Positions 7,370-15,996 of a DNA stretch of 37,957 bases are shown one piece after another. This DNA is from Rhodoferax sp. Lineage in GTDB: Bacteria; Pseudomonadota; Gammaproteobacteria; Burkholderiales; Burkholderiaceae_C. The stretch spans positions 1 through 37,957 of the forward strand of contig JAIFLV010000007.1 in NCBI GenBank assembly GCA_020048895.1, read 5' to 3'. The position numbers and the translations under genes were made by a program. The stretch's first letter is position 1. Each line of letters opens with the position of its first letter. The notes beneath the pieces are model-generated. The model was not told the DNA's origin. It did not search any database and worked only from the letters and a program-made list of their open reading frames with translations.

Positions 7370-9025
7370 TCAGGGTGCAATCTTGCGTTTGAGGGCGCGT
7401 GCGATCGTTGGTGGCAGATTGGCCAGCGACTCCAGAAGATGCGGCAACACGCGCAGTTTGAGCCCAGCCAGAGTTGGCGGGACGATCGCTTCGATGAGGT
7501 GGGGTCCCGGAGTGCGCAATGCATGTTCGAACGCCGTCAGAAACTCCTCGGTGGTGGATGCGCGCCTGGACGCCACCCCCATGCTTTCTCCCATGCGCAC
7601 AAAATCAAGCGGCGGTGTTTTCAGATCCAGCTGCGCTTTGGCTTTGTCGCCAGCACCGAGCGCTCCCACGCGCTGCAGCTCCACGTTCAGAATGGCGTAG
7701 GAGCGGTTGTTGAAGACGATAGACACCACGTCCAGCTTTTCCCGCGCCATGGTCCACAACGCCTGAATGGTGTACATCGCGGAGCCGTCGCCTGCCAATG
7801 CGATCACCTTGCGATCGGGGCAGGCTAATGCCGCGCCAACCGCATTGGGCAGACCCTGGCCGATGGCGCCACCCGTGAGCGTGATCACGTCGTGTGCCGG
7901 AGCACCGGCGGTGTACATGGGCAGCATGATGCCCGAGGTTTGCGCTTCATCGACGATGATCGCATGGTCTGGCATCAATTGCCCGATGGCCTTGCAGACC
8001 TTGTCCGCTGTGAATTTTCCGCGCGGTCGACCCGGGCGTTTCGCCGCCTGCAGCACCGGTGTCGTCTGCTGCGCACCTACAGCCCCGGACAACTTTTCCA
8101 GGCTGCCAAATACATCCTGCGAGTAGGTTGCCAGCGTGTGCAACTGGCAGCCATCGGGTACCAGGTAACTTTTCTTGCCAGGGTAGGCAAAGAATGACAC
8201 AGGCGCTTTGGCATCCACCAGGATCAGGTGATCCAGCCCGGCCAGTTGCACAGAGGCCAGTTCAGCCAAGTAGGCAATGCGCTCGACCGGCGGCAGCCCG
8301 GCGCCGCGCTCGATGCGGGTGGGGAAAACTTCGGCAAACAGCTTGGCGCCGGTGTGTGCGGCAATGCGGGCCACCGCCATCAGCGCCGGGGCACGCAAGG
8401 CGCGACCGCCCAGCAGGAAGGCCTTTTTGCCATTGCTCTGCAGGGCTCGTGCAATGGCGGCTACCGCAGCGTCATCGGCTGTAGCAGGTGTCGGGGCGGG
8501 AGGTAGCACTGCCGGTACGCCACCTTCGCTCCATGACACGTCTGCTGGCAGAATCAATGTGGCAACCTGCCCGGGCGGGCCCAGGCATGCGCCAATCGCC
8601 TCGGCAGCGTCCTTGCACAAGTCCTGTGTGTTCTTCGACGTTCTCACCCAGGGTGACACATTGCGCGCCACGGTTTCGATGTCCGACTGCAACTGCGCGT
8701 CGTATTGGACGTGGTGGGTGGCGTGGTCGCCCACGATGTTCAGGATGGGCACGCGCCCTTTGCGCGCATTGTGCAGATTGGCCAGACCATTGCCCAACCC
8801 GCAGCCTAGATGCAGCAGCGTGGCAGCCGGTTTATCTGCCATGCGCCCATAGCCGTCGGCGGCCCCTGTGGCCACCCCCTCGAATAACGCCAGCACAGCA
8901 CGCATTTGCGGCACCGTGTCGAGTGCTGCGACAAAGTGCATCTCCGATGTGCCGGGGTTGGTAAAACAGGTGGTGATGCCGGCATCGACCAGCGTGCGGA
9001 TCAGGGCGTTGGCGCCGTTGGACAT
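7370..9025 (-). CDS. ThDP-dependent enzyme, acetolactate synthase/benzoylformate decarboxylase-like
   Basis: This is a 551-residue protein of the ThDP-dependent decarboxylase/synthase superfamily (PYR-central-PP domain order). The cofactor-activating Glu is Glu49 in L-F-E-G-V-A-T-G-A-A-D-G-Y-G-R-M. The ThDP/Mg motif begins G-D-G-S-A-M-Y-T and ends N-N-R-S-Y in the C-terminal third. Members of this subgroup are usually named acetolactate synthase large subunit, but there is no ilvN-type regulatory subunit gene nearby. The early segment N-P-G-T-S-E-M-H-F also resembles benzoylformate decarboxylases. With the FMN 2-hydroxyacid dehydrogenase just downstream (17-base gap), a two-step route from 2-hydroxyacid through 2-oxoacid to an aldehyde or acyloin is plausible. 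An AGGAG ribosome-binding site sits 6 bases before the ATG. The true substrate cannot be read from sequence. Confidence 0.75.
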   Translation of the reverse strand: MSNGANALIRTLVDAGITTCFTNPGTSEMHFVAALDTVPQMRAVLALFEGVATGAADGYGRMADKPAATLLHLGCGLGNGLANLHNARKGRVPILNIVGDHATHHVQYDAQLQSDIETVARNVSPWVRTSKNTQDLCKDAAEAIGACLGPPGQVATLILPADVSWSEGGVPAVLPPAPTPATADDAAVAAIARALQSNGKKAFLLGGRALRAPALMAVARIAAHTGAKLFAEVFPTRIERGAGLPPVERIAYLAELASVQLAGLDHLILVDAKAPVSFFAYPGKKSYLVPDGCQLHTLATYSQDVFGSLEKLSGAVGAQQTTPVLQAAKRPGRPRGKFTADKVCKAIGQLMPDHAIIVDEAQTSGIMLPMYTAGAPAHDVITLTGGAIGQGLPNAVGAALACPDRKVIALAGDGSAMYTIQALWTMAREKLDVVSIVFNNRSYAILNVELQRVGALGAGDKAKAQLDLKTPPLDFVRMGESMGVASRRASTTEEFLTAFEHALRTPGPHLIEAIVPPTLAGLKLRVLPHLLESLANLPPTIARALKRKIAP

Positions 9026-9232
9026 ACGTGTCTCCTGGTTTTTATATGGGGCGATTCGTGGTAGGTAAATACTCGCGTTGGCAAGCCGAAATCTCCCGCT
9101 GGGGCTAAGATACCATGCCAGGGGGCTATATGTGCGCTACTCAGCAAGCACGGCTGCGGTGTAAACGGTAGACAGGGACACCTATTCTTTTGTCAGAAGT
9201 CTGTCAGTAGGTCTGCCTAACCTGCGTCACTT

Positions 9233-9556
9233 ATGGGTATTTCAATCGACATTCAACTTGGGCTCGACGACCTGCTCGCCGACCTTCACTATGCACGCAG
9301 GAATGGCGAGCTTGGCAGGCTTGCGCTGCTGGCGTACTGCGAGGTGAGGAGTTGGGCTCGTCAAGCCGGCATGCCCTACATTGCACAGGTTGCTGCAAAG
9401 ATGTTTACAGAGTCACCGTGCATTTCCAAGGATGAGTTTCTTGAGAAGATTGACGGTCTCATCGCGACGCTGGAATGCCATCAACAGGCTTATCGCAGGT
9501 CGGGCATGCATTACGTTAGATCGTCTGAGGCAGTTCCGAATCGCGCGCATACCTGA
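9233..9556 (+). CDS. Small protein of unknown function
   Basis: The 107-residue product is predicted soluble and mostly helical, with segments such as L-G-L-D-D-L-L-A-D-L-H-Y-A-R-R and I-S-K-D-E-F-L-E-K-I-D-G-L. There is no signal peptide or membrane segment, and I recognise no family. The composition looks protein-like and no longer reading frame competes with it. No convincing Shine-Dalgarno sequence precedes the ATG. The gene is alone, divergent from the ThDP enzyme gene (207-base gap) and convergent with the nucleosidase gene (76-base gap). In the upstream gap I see a possible -35-like TTGTCA at 9190-9195 but no good -10. The call is moderate; it could be an orphan gene or a non-coding frame. 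Confidence 0.5.
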   Translation: MGISIDIQLGLDDLLADLHYARRNGELGRLALLAYCEVRSWARQAGMPYIAQVAAKMFTESPCISKDEFLEKIDGLIATLECHQQAYRRSGMHYVRSSEAVPNRAHT

Positions 9557-9632
9557 GCGGGTTGACCAACCGGGATCTTGCAGCCACCAGTCCACAATGC
9601 CGCAGGGTTCAAATCCACTGCGTGCGAACGGG

Positions 9633-10568
9633 TCATTTCCAGGCGGCAAAAAAAGTCAGTAATACCTTGGCGGAGTTGTCCGCGGCAGTCTTCATAAAGA
9701 GGCCGATCTCATTGGCCCCGGCACCGCCTCCCGCAAGATCGCTCAGGGATCGAAATGCAATGAACCCTACCCCATTGCTATAGGCCACATGTGCAATTGC
9801 GGCTGTCTCCATATCCAGCACGTTGGCATGAAATGTGTTGAATACATACTCCCTGAATGCCGCGTTATCAACAAACGCCGCGCCAGATACGCCGTTTCCA
9901 CCAACGACCACCCTGGGATGATGTTCCAGACATTGGTTCGAGGAGTCACATCGGGCAAGCGCAGTCTCCTGAATGCGCCGAGCAACCGCCAGCATCATCG
10001 GATCGCTTTGAAACCAGAATTTGGTCTGCGGATCCTTGTTTGCAGCCCTTCGAACGCCGACCGGACGGGGATGCATCATGCCGAAATTTGGAAGTTGCAC
10101 GACATCCAACCATGGTGGTGGCGCGTACTTCCCCGGCGTGGACTCTCTGGCCATCAGTAGTTCCAGATATTGCCCCCATTGTTCAGCCACGGTAACGTCA
10201 CCAATCTGAAGCGCCGGATTGACACCGCCGGCTATTCCGCTGACGACGATGTTGGTGATATTGAAGCGGTCCAGTGCCAGTTGGGTGGTCATGGCGGCAT
10301 TGGTCATGCTGACCCCGCACACAAAGAGCACCACACGTTTTCCCTCGAGCTTGCCAGTCGTGAAAGTAACACCATTGACTGAATGCTCCTGACTCTCGGA
10401 CAACTTGGTCAGCAGCAGATTGAGTTCCTGGCCAAAGGCAGAGATGATCGCCACACGCGGTGTCTCATCAAGCACAGGAGCCGAATGGACAGGCGACACC
10501 AAAGCGGTGATGAGTATCGCGGCAACAAGAAGTCGGTGTAGTGCGTTAGTCATGCATGTGGCGTTCAT
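9633..10568 (-). CDS. Exported nucleosidase/phosphorylase-family protein (MTA/SAH nucleosidase-like)
   Basis: The 311-residue product has an N-terminal signal peptide (hydrophobic L-L-V-A-A-I-L-I-T-A-L-V ending near V-H-S-A) followed by a PNP/UDP phosphorylase fold. Visible motifs are R-V-A-I-I-S-A-F-G-Q-E at the mature N-terminus, V-S-G-I-A-G-G-V-N-P, and near the C-terminus D-M-E-T-A-A-I-A-H with the Asp of S-L-S-D-L-A-G-G, which matches the catalytic region of MTA/SAH nucleosidases. It would therefore cleave a purine nucleoside or related N-glycoside outside the cytoplasm, which is unlike the housekeeping enzyme. An internal ATG at 10553 gives a shorter but still complete signal peptide and is an equally good start. 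It lies downstream of the tRNA-Leu gene on the same strand and is otherwise isolated. Confidence 0.75.
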   Translation of the reverse strand: MNATCMTNALHRLLVAAILITALVSPVHSAPVLDETPRVAIISAFGQELNLLLTKLSESQEHSVNGVTFTTGKLEGKRVVLFVCGVSMTNAAMTTQLALDRFNITNIVVSGIAGGVNPALQIGDVTVAEQWGQYLELLMARESTPGKYAPPPWLDVVQLPNFGMMHPRPVGVRRAANKDPQTKFWFQSDPMMLAVARRIQETALARCDSSNQCLEHHPRVVVGGNGVSGAAFVDNAAFREYVFNTFHANVLDMETAAIAHVAYSNGVGFIAFRSLSDLAGGGAGANEIGLFMKTAADNSAKVLLTFFAAWK

Positions 10569-10641
10569 AAACGTGGAACCCGTGAAACCGAAATGGAGAA
10601 AGACAATGCAGACATGCTCTTCTTTTCATAGCGGAACGCTA

Positions 10642-10726
10642 TGGTGCCCGAGGCCGGAATCGAACCGGCACACCTTTCGGTACTGGATTTTGAGTCCAGC
10701 GCGTCTACCAATTCCACCACTCGGGC
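10642..10726 (-). tRNA. tRNA-Leu (anticodon CAA)
   Basis: The minus strand folds as a class II tRNA. The acceptor stem GCCCGAG pairs with CTCGGGC and is followed by discriminator A and an encoded CCA end. The anticodon stem CTGGA/TCCAG holds the loop CTCAAAA with anticodon CAA, so it reads UUG. A long variable arm precedes the T arm GCCGG-TTCGATT-CCGGC. The length is 85 nt including CCA. A 7-bp hairpin (CATAGCG, GAA, CGCTATG; 10627-10643) overlaps the CCA end; it lacks a T-run and is not a standard terminator. Only 39 bases separate the tRNA from the divergent cysM start, so their promoters must overlap or lie inside each other's genes. Confidence 0.97.
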
Positions 10727-10765
10727 GACGAGAAGGGAAGGCGCGAATTATGGCACATTTAAGGG

Positions 10766-11668
10766 ATGAAATATCCATCCATTGAAGACACGATTGGCAA
10801 AACCCCATTGGTCGCCTTGCAGCGCATTGGTGCCCACGAGAACGCGCTTCGCAACACCGTTGTTCTGGGTAAATTGGAGGGCAATAACCCGGCCGGGTCG
10901 GTGAAGGACCGGCCCGCGTTGTCGATGATTCAACGCGCACAGGAGCGCGGCGACATCAAGCCGGGTGATACGTTGATTGAAGCCACATCGGGCAACACCG
11001 GTATCGCGCTGGCCATGGCTGCGGCCATCAAGGGTTACCACATGGTGTTGATCATGCCCGAGGACCTTTCCATCGAGCGTGTGCAGACCATGAAGGCTTT
11101 TGGTGCAGAGCTCATTCTCACGCCCAAGAGCGGGGGCATGGAGTACGCCCGCGACCTGGCCACGCAGATGCAGGCCAGCGGCAAGGGCCGCGTGCTCGAC
11201 CAGTTTGCCAACGCCGACAACCCGCGCATCCATTATGAAACGACCGGCCCCGAGATATGGGAAGACACCAAGGGTCGTGTGACACACTTTGTGAGCGCCA
11301 TGGGAACGACTGGAACCATTACCGGTGTGTCCAAATTTCTCAAGAAAAAGAACGCAGGTATCCGTGTGATTGGTGCACAACCCCAGGAAGGTTCGCGCAT
11401 TCCGGGCATCCGCAAATGGCCGCAGGAGTACCTGCCCAAAATTTACGATGCATCCAATGTGGACGAGTTGGTGTATGTGAGCCAGTCTGATGCCGAAGAG
11501 ATGTGCCGCCGTCTGGCGCGCGAGGAGGGCATTTTCGCCGGCATTTCCGCGGCTGGCGCTTGCTGGGTCGCGCAGCAGATTGCCCAAAGGGAACGCGATG
11601 CAACGATTGTGTTCGTGGTGTGCGACCGCGGTGACCGCTATTTGTCGACCGGTGTATTTCCGGCATGA
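10766..11668 (+). CDS. cysM: Cysteine synthase B (O-acetylserine sulfhydrylase)
   Basis: CysM makes L-cysteine from O-acetylserine and sulfide, and the CysM isozyme can also use thiosulfate. The 300-residue product has the fold type II PLP signature with the Schiff-base lysine in N-P-A-G-S-V-K-D-R-P-A (Lys47), the substrate loop T-S-G-N-T-G-I-A-L-A, the phosphate-binding G-T-T-G-T-I-T-G, and a C-terminus V-V-C-D-R-G-D-R-Y-L-S-T-G. The V-K-D-R-P and C-D-R-G-D-R-Y features and the 300-residue length favour CysM over CysK. The ATG is preceded by AAGGG at very short distance. The 3' end overlaps the Nudix gene as ATGA. Confidence 0.93.
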   Translation: MKYPSIEDTIGKTPLVALQRIGAHENALRNTVVLGKLEGNNPAGSVKDRPALSMIQRAQERGDIKPGDTLIEATSGNTGIALAMAAAIKGYHMVLIMPEDLSIERVQTMKAFGAELILTPKSGGMEYARDLATQMQASGKGRVLDQFANADNPRIHYETTGPEIWEDTKGRVTHFVSAMGTTGTITGVSKFLKKKNAGIRVIGAQPQEGSRIPGIRKWPQEYLPKIYDASNVDELVYVSQSDAEEMCRRLAREEGIFAGISAAGACWVAQQIAQRERDATIVFVVCDRGDRYLSTGVFPA

Positions 11669-12204
11669 CGGCAACCGCATTCCGGTTCTGTCCCCAGTGC
11701 GCAACACCACTGGAAATGATCAGCCAGATGGAAGATGGCGGGGACAAGGAGCGGCTGCGTTGCCCCGCGTGCAACTTCACCCATTGGAACAACCCCACGC
11801 CGGTGCTTGCAGCCGTCATCGAATATCAGGGGCAGATATTGCTGGCACGCAACGCGGCCTGGCCAGGCAAGATGTACGCACTCATCACCGGGTTCATGGA
11901 GGCTGGCGAGACGCCGCAGGAGGGCATACGCCGCGAAATCCGGGAGGAAACGTCGCTGTCCACCGACGCGCTTGCGCTCATCGGTGTATATGACTTTCAG
12001 CGCATGAACCAGATCATCATTGCCTACCATGCGCAGTGCCACGGTGACGTGCGCTTGTCTCCCGAGTTGGTGGACTATCGGTTGTTTAAGCCCGATGCGG
12101 TGAAGTGCTGGCCCGCCGGCACCGGCTACGCGTTGGCCGACTGGCTAACCTCGCGGGGGCATACGCCTTCGTTTGTAGAGTTTCACAAACCTCAAGCCGC
12201 GTGA
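11665..12204 (+). CDS. Nudix hydrolase with zinc ribbon (NudC-like)
   Basis: The 179-residue product begins with a zinc ribbon (F-C-P-Q-C at Cys9/Cys12 and R-C-P-A-C at Cys33/Cys36) and carries a complete Nudix box from G76, G-F-M-E-A-G-E-T-P-Q-E-G-I-R-R-E-I-R-E-E, with the metal-binding glutamates of R-E-I-R-E-E. The layout is that of the C-terminal half of NADH pyrophosphatase NudC, without the N-terminal domain of the approximately 260-residue E. coli enzyme. The N-P-T-P-V-L-A-A-V-I-E segment after the ribbon also fits this group. Likely substrates are NAD(H) or other nucleoside diphosphate derivatives. The ATG overlaps the cysM stop (ATGA), so the two are translationally coupled; the biochemical reason is not evident. 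Confidence 0.85.
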   Translation: MTATAFRFCPQCATPLEMISQMEDGGDKERLRCPACNFTHWNNPTPVLAAVIEYQGQILLARNAAWPGKMYALITGFMEAGETPQEGIRREIREETSLSTDALALIGVYDFQRMNQIIIAYHAQCHGDVRLSPELVDYRLFKPDAVKCWPAGTGYALADWLTSRGHTPSFVEFHKPQAA

Positions 12205-12268
12205 GACAGTGGGTGTCGTGGCTGCCGGGTACGGCGCGCCTACAATCCCGGCAAGCAAAGGAATCCAG

Positions 12269-12496
12269 ATGCAGATTGACAAAGAAATTGATGCCAGTGG
12301 CCTGAATTGCCCCCTGCCGATCCTGCGTGCCAAAAAGGCACTCTCCGAGATGGTGAGCGGCCAGGTGCTCAAGGTGCTCGCAACCGACGCCGGTTCGGTG
12401 CGCGACTTCCAGGCTTTTGCCAAGCAGACCGGCAATGAGCTGTTGGACCAGCAAACGTTGGGCGACACCTACACTCACTTCATGCGCCGACGTTAG
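12269..12496 (+). CDS. TusA/SirA-family sulfur carrier-like protein
   Basis: The 75-residue product has the TusA/SirA/YeeD signature D-A-S-G-L-N-C-P-L-P-I-L-R-A-K-K with the persulfide-bearing cysteine at Cys14 and the CPxP sequence intact, then an alpha/beta sandwich of the normal length. Family members pass sulfur from cysteine desulfurases to tRNA thiolation or to other sulfur pathways. An in-frame ATG at 12209 would add 20 residues, but AAGGA lies 9 bases before the ATG at 12269 and the conserved domain begins there, so the shorter start is preferred. It lies 64 bases after the Nudix gene in the same direction. The cysM-Nudix-TusA group has a sulfur theme. Its 3' end faces valS across a structured spacer. 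Confidence 0.88.
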   Translation: MQIDKEIDASGLNCPLPILRAKKALSEMVSGQVLKVLATDAGSVRDFQAFAKQTGNELLDQQTLGDTYTHFMRRR

Positions 12497-12516
12497 ACGG
12501 GATATTCTCGAGCGCC

Positions 12517-12602
12517 AAAGGTCTGGGGCAGGCATTTAGCTCCGTGTCCCCCGGCCTTCGGCCTCCTCCTTAACCTGCGCAAAACGCCAACCCCAGACCT
12601 TT
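12517..12602. repeat. 12-bp inverted repeat between convergent tusA-like gene and valS
   Basis: AAAGGTCTGGGG at 12517-12528 is repeated as its exact complement CCCCAGACCTTT at 12591-12602, 62 bases apart. The interior holds a second hairpin, GGCC-TTC-GGCC, at 12553-12563. The 121-base gap between the two convergent genes contains nothing else. No T-run follows either arm, so a classical intrinsic terminator is not shown, but a long stem facing both genes could stop transcription or protect 3' ends. Confidence 0.55.
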
Positions 12603-12617
12603 GTCTGAGGCTTGTTC

Positions 12618-15600
12618 TCACCCGAGGCGGGTCAACTGTTGGCGCACCTTGGCCAGTGTGTCACCAAAGTCTGCAACGCGCTTGCGCTCCTGCTCCAGCA
12701 CCGCGGCCGGTGCTTTGGCGACAAAGGCTTCATTGCCCAGTTTGGCATTGGCCTTTGTGATCTGATCTTCCAGTCGCGCGACTTCCTTGCCCAGACGTGT
12801 CTTCTCGGCCGCCACGTCGATTTCCATGTGCAGGCAAACACGGGCATCGCCAACCACGGCCACGGGCGCAGCCTGTGCGGCGGCTTGCCAGGCCGCTTCG
12901 TCGTCAAAAATCTTTACTTCGTTAAGTTTGGCTAGCGCTTGCAGGACGGCTGCTGCGGTTTGCAGGAACTCCTTTTCTGCTGCTGTCTGTGCCACCACAA
13001 ACAGGGGCAGGCGCGTGGCGGGTGACACATTCATCTCGCCGCGCAGGTTACGACAAGCGTCCACCAGTTGTTTGAGCTTGGCAACATGCGCGATGGCCGC
13101 TTCGTCAATGCGCTCTGGCTGGCTCACCGGATAAGCGGCAATGCTGATCGATGGGCCTGATCTACCTGCGACGGGTGCAACTTTCTGCCACAGTTCTTCA
13201 GTGATGAAAGGAATGACGGGGTGTGCTAGCCGCAGAATGGTTTCCAGCGCACGAATCAGGGTACGGCGGGTGGCGCGTTTCTGCGCGTCGTTGCCGGTCT
13301 GGATTTGCACCTTGGCAATTTCCAGGTACCAGTCGCAGAACTCATTCCAGACAAAGTCGTAGATGGTGTTGGCGACGTTGTCCAGGCGGTATTCTTCAAA
13401 GCCCTGGGCCACCTCGGCTTCGACCTTCTGCAGCAGCGACACAATCCAGCGGTCTGCTGCGCTGAATTCCAGATAGCCTCCTGTGGCGCACGCATCGGCT
13501 TGGTGTTCATCGAGCCCGCAGTCTTGCCCTTCGCAGTTCATCAGCACAAAGCGGGTCGCGTTCCAGAGCTTGTTGCAGAAGTTGCGGTAGCCCTCACAGC
13601 GTTTGGAATCGAAGTTGATGCTGCGCCCAAGGGAAGCCAATGCCGCAAAGGTAAAGCGCAGGGCGTCAGCCCCGTAGGCAGGAATGCCCTCGGGAAATTC
13701 TTTTTCGGTGTTCTTGCGAACCTGGGGTGCAGTCTCGGGTTTGCGCAAACCCTCAGATCGTTTGGCCAGCAGTGGGCCGAGTTCGATGCCGTCAATCAGG
13801 TCCACCGGGTCGAGCACGTTGCCTTCGGACTTGCTCATCTTCTTGCCTTGTGCGTCTTTCACCAGGCCATGGATGTAGACATGCCTGAACGGAACGCGCC
13901 CAGTGAAGTGCTTGGTCATCATGATCATCCGGGCGACCCAGAAGAAGATGATGTCGTAGCCGGTCACCAGAACTGAACTTGGAAGATAGAGGTCGTAATC
14001 GCTCAATGGGTCTTTATTGGCGTTGGCGTCGCTCTGGGCCGACCCGGAACCGCCCTTGCTCATACTCGCTTCGCTCGCCAAATCGCCGCGATCGGTCCCG
14101 GATCCCCCCAGCGCTGTCGGGTTTGGGGTCGTCGCGTTGCGTTCGGCTGCGGCTTCGGTGGTGAGCGGGCTGGGTGCGTTCGCAGCGATTTGGCGAGCGC
14201 AGCGAGTATGAGCAAGAGCGTGCCCAGCCCGATCGCCGCCGAAGTCGCCCCCCGCCCATCCCATCGTCGAGAAAGGTACCAATGCAGACGAATACCAGGT
14301 GTCCAGTACGTCCTCATCGCGGCGCAGTTGTGGACCTACAGCCAACAAATTTTGTAAACGGGCAACTTCAGAAGCCTGGTTGAGGTTGCGTGCAGAGAGC
14401 AAGTCATTCTCGGTTTCGCGCAACCAATTCTGCTTTGCTTCTGCTTCGTCTCGTGCTACCCAGACGTTGCCCTCTTGGTCGTACCACGCCGGAATCTGGT
14501 GGCCCCACCAGAGCTGGCGGCTGATGCACCAGTCCTGGATGTTGTTCATCCACTGGTTGTAGGTGTTGACCCAGTTTTCGGGAACAAAGCGTACCCCGCC
14601 ACTTGCTACTGCATCGATAGCGCCTTGTGCAATGCTGGTGCCGCTTTCAGGTGCTTTTGTCATGGAGACAAACCATTGGTCCGTGAGCATCGGCTCAATG
14701 ATCTGACCGGTGCGGGCGCACACGGGAACCATGTTCTTGTGCGGTACCGCTTTTTCCAGGAATCCCTGCTCCTCCAGGTCTTTCAGCACCGCCTTGCGGC
14801 AGTCGTAGCGGTCCAGGCCACGGTAGGCGGCAGGGCCGTTGTCGTTGATCTTCGCGTCCAGGGTGAAGATGGTGATCAGCGGCAGACCGTGGCGTTGCGA
14901 ACAGGCATAGTCGTTAAAGTCGTGCGCGCCGGTAATCTTGACGCAGCCGCTGCCAAACGTGCGGTCGACAAAGTCGTCCACGATGATGGGAATCTTGCGG
15001 TTGCACAGGGGCAAGTCCACCATTTTCCCGACCAGGTGCAAGTAACGTTCATCTTCAGGGTGTACGCACAGGGCACCGTCGGCCAGCATGGTCTCGGGCC
15101 GGGTGGTAGCAATGTGCATGCCGCGCATCGGCGTCCCATCTGCGGCTGTTTGCGGGCCATCACTGAACGGGTATTCGATGTGCCACATGAAGCTGTTGCG
15201 CTCTTCGTTCTCCACTTCCAGGTCGCTCACGGCACTCATCAGCACTGGGTCCCAGTTCACCAGACGTTTGCCGCGGTAGATCAGGCCTTGCTCGTAAAGC
15301 TGCACAAAGGTTTCGGTCACCGTCTTGGATAGCTTGTCGTCCATGGTGAAGTACTCGCGGCTCCAGTCCACGCTGTCGCCCATGCGGCGCATCTGGGTGG
15401 TGATGGTGTCTCCACTCTTGGCTTTCCACTCCCACACCTTCTTGGTGAAAGCTTCACGACCCAAGTCGTGGCGGCTTACTTTCTGGTCCTGCAACTGGCG
15501 CTCCACCACAATTTGGGTGGCGATGCCCGCGTGGTCGGTGCCAGGAATCCATGCGGTGTTGAACCCACGCATGCGGTGGTAGCGCGTGAGGCTGTCCATG

Positions 15601-15839
15601 ATGGTCTGGTTGAACGCGTGGCCCATGTGCAGCGTGCCGGTCACGTTGGGGGGCGGCAGCTGGATCGAAAACGCGGGTTCGCCAGCCTTGGGTGCCTGCG
15701 AGCCACGGTAACCGGCCACGCCGTAACCGCGCTTCTCCCATTCAGGACCCCAGTGCGCCTCCAGTGCGGCGGGCTCGAACGATTTGGAGAGCGATTGCAG
15801 GCCTGGTTGTGCAGGCGGTGTGGTGGCGTTTTCAGTCAT
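12618..15839 (-). CDS. valS: Valine--tRNA ligase with in-frame insertion
   Basis: ValS charges tRNA-Val and edits misactivated threonine. The class I signatures are present: [14 protein letters not shown] (HIGH) near residue 65 and K-M-S-K-S at 667-671. The CP1 editing domain lies between them, the [16 protein letters not shown] segment ends at Trp528, and a charged coiled coil forms the last 70 residues. The protein has 1073 residues, whereas typical bacterial ValS has about 950. Much of the excess is a Ser/Ala/Gly-rich insert of about 75-80 residues between Trp528 and the L-P-S-S-V-L-V-T-G segment (619-627), where E. coli has only about a dozen residues. That insert is encoded by a palindromic element (14055-14216). 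The reading frame is preserved, so the gene is probably functional. It stands alone and divergent from the glyoxalase gene. Confidence 0.95.
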   Translation of the reverse strand: MTENATTPPAQPGLQSLSKSFEPAALEAHWGPEWEKRGYGVAGYRGSQAPKAGEPAFSIQLPPPNVTGTLHMGHAFNQTIMDSLTRYHRMRGFNTAWIPGTDHAGIATQIVVERQLQDQKVSRHDLGREAFTKKVWEWKAKSGDTITTQMRRMGDSVDWSREYFTMDDKLSKTVTETFVQLYEQGLIYRGKRLVNWDPVLMSAVSDLEVENEERNSFMWHIEYPFSDGPQTAADGTPMRGMHIATTRPETMLADGALCVHPEDERYLHLVGKMVDLPLCNRKIPIIVDDFVDRTFGSGCVKITGAHDFNDYACSQRHGLPLITIFTLDAKINDNGPAAYRGLDRYDCRKAVLKDLEEQGFLEKAVPHKNMVPVCARTGQIIEPMLTDQWFVSMTKAPESGTSIAQGAIDAVASGGVRFVPENWVNTYNQWMNNIQDWCISRQLWWGHQIPAWYDQEGNVWVARDEAEAKQNWLRETENDLLSARNLNQASEVARLQNLLAVGPQLRRDEDVLDTWYSSALVPFSTMGWAGGDFGGDRAGHALAHTRCARQIAANAPSPLTTEAAAERNATTPNPTALGGSGTDRGDLASEASMSKGGSGSAQSDANANKDPLSDYDLYLPSSVLVTGYDIIFFWVARMIMMTKHFTGRVPFRHVYIHGLVKDAQGKKMSKSEGNVLDPVDLIDGIELGPLLAKRSEGLRKPETAPQVRKNTEKEFPEGIPAYGADALRFTFAALASLGRSINFDSKRCEGYRNFCNKLWNATRFVLMNCEGQDCGLDEHQADACATGGYLEFSAADRWIVSLLQKVEAEVAQGFEEYRLDNVANTIYDFVWNEFCDWYLEIAKVQIQTGNDAQKRATRRTLIRALETILRLAHPVIPFITEELWQKVAPVAGRSGPSISIAAYPVSQPERIDEAAIAHVAKLKQLVDACRNLRGEMNVSPATRLPLFVVAQTAAEKEFLQTAAAVLQALAKLNEVKIFDDEAAWQAAAQAAPVAVVGDARVCLHMEIDVAAEKTRLGKEVARLEDQITKANAKLGNEAFVAKAPAAVLEQERKRVADFGDTLAKVRQQLTRLG
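14055..14216. repeat. Palindromic element inserted in frame in valS
   Basis: The left arm 14055-14086 and right arm 14185-14216 are inverted copies matching at 31 of 32 positions; the single mismatch pairs with base 14200. They are separated by 98 bases that continue the symmetry imperfectly. Each arm begins CTTGCTCATACTCGCT when read inwards. On the valS coding strand the right arm encodes [10 protein letters not shown] (from residue 542) and the left arm [10 protein letters not shown] (586-595). The outer borders cannot be fixed without an uninterrupted relative; the whole insert may span roughly 14010-14255. No transposase or target duplication was seen, so this fits a MITE- or REP-like unit. 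Confidence 0.8.
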
Positions 15840-15898
15840 GGTGCGTCAGGTTCAGTAAGTGGGCGATTTTACCGGGCGTCCTTGGGAAGACTTGTTTC

Positions 15899-15946
15899 GC
15901 TACGTATTTGATAGCTTCTCACGCATGCCCTGTGCGCATTGGAGCG
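15899..15946 (+). repeat. Dispersed ~50-bp repeat, copy A (intergenic)
   Basis: This copy lies in the 157-base gap between the divergent valS and glyoxalase genes. It contains TTTGATAGCTTCTCACGCAT followed by a GC-rich half ending GCGCATTGGAGCG. It shares TTTGATAGC with copy E and CTCACGCA with copies B, C and D. No promoter for either gene could be separated from it with confidence. Confidence 0.7.
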
Positions 15947-15996
15947 TTTGCGGGCACAATATTTTCTGCACCATCCCCTCTTCAGGAGCCACGCCC

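Noticed and set aside
9026..9120. Promoter of the ThDP enzyme gene (TATAAA near 9045, TTGCCA near 9085; TGGCAT for sigma-54)
   Set aside because: The hexamers are about 30 bases apart, and the sigma-54-like sequence lacks the -12 GC element at the right distance.
10627..10643. Hairpin CATAGCG-GAA-CGCTATG as a terminator of tRNA-Leu
   Set aside because: It overlaps the CCA end of the tRNA and is followed by an A-rich, not T-rich, sequence on the transcribed strand.
12209..12268. Upstream ATG start for the TusA-like protein
   Set aside because: The extra 20 residues are not part of the family domain, and AAGGA is correctly placed for the ATG at 12269.
14475..15332. Long plus-strand open frame (285 codons) antisense to valS
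   Set aside because: The valS frame is certain and the antisense product shows no domain; it is a by-product of codon bias.
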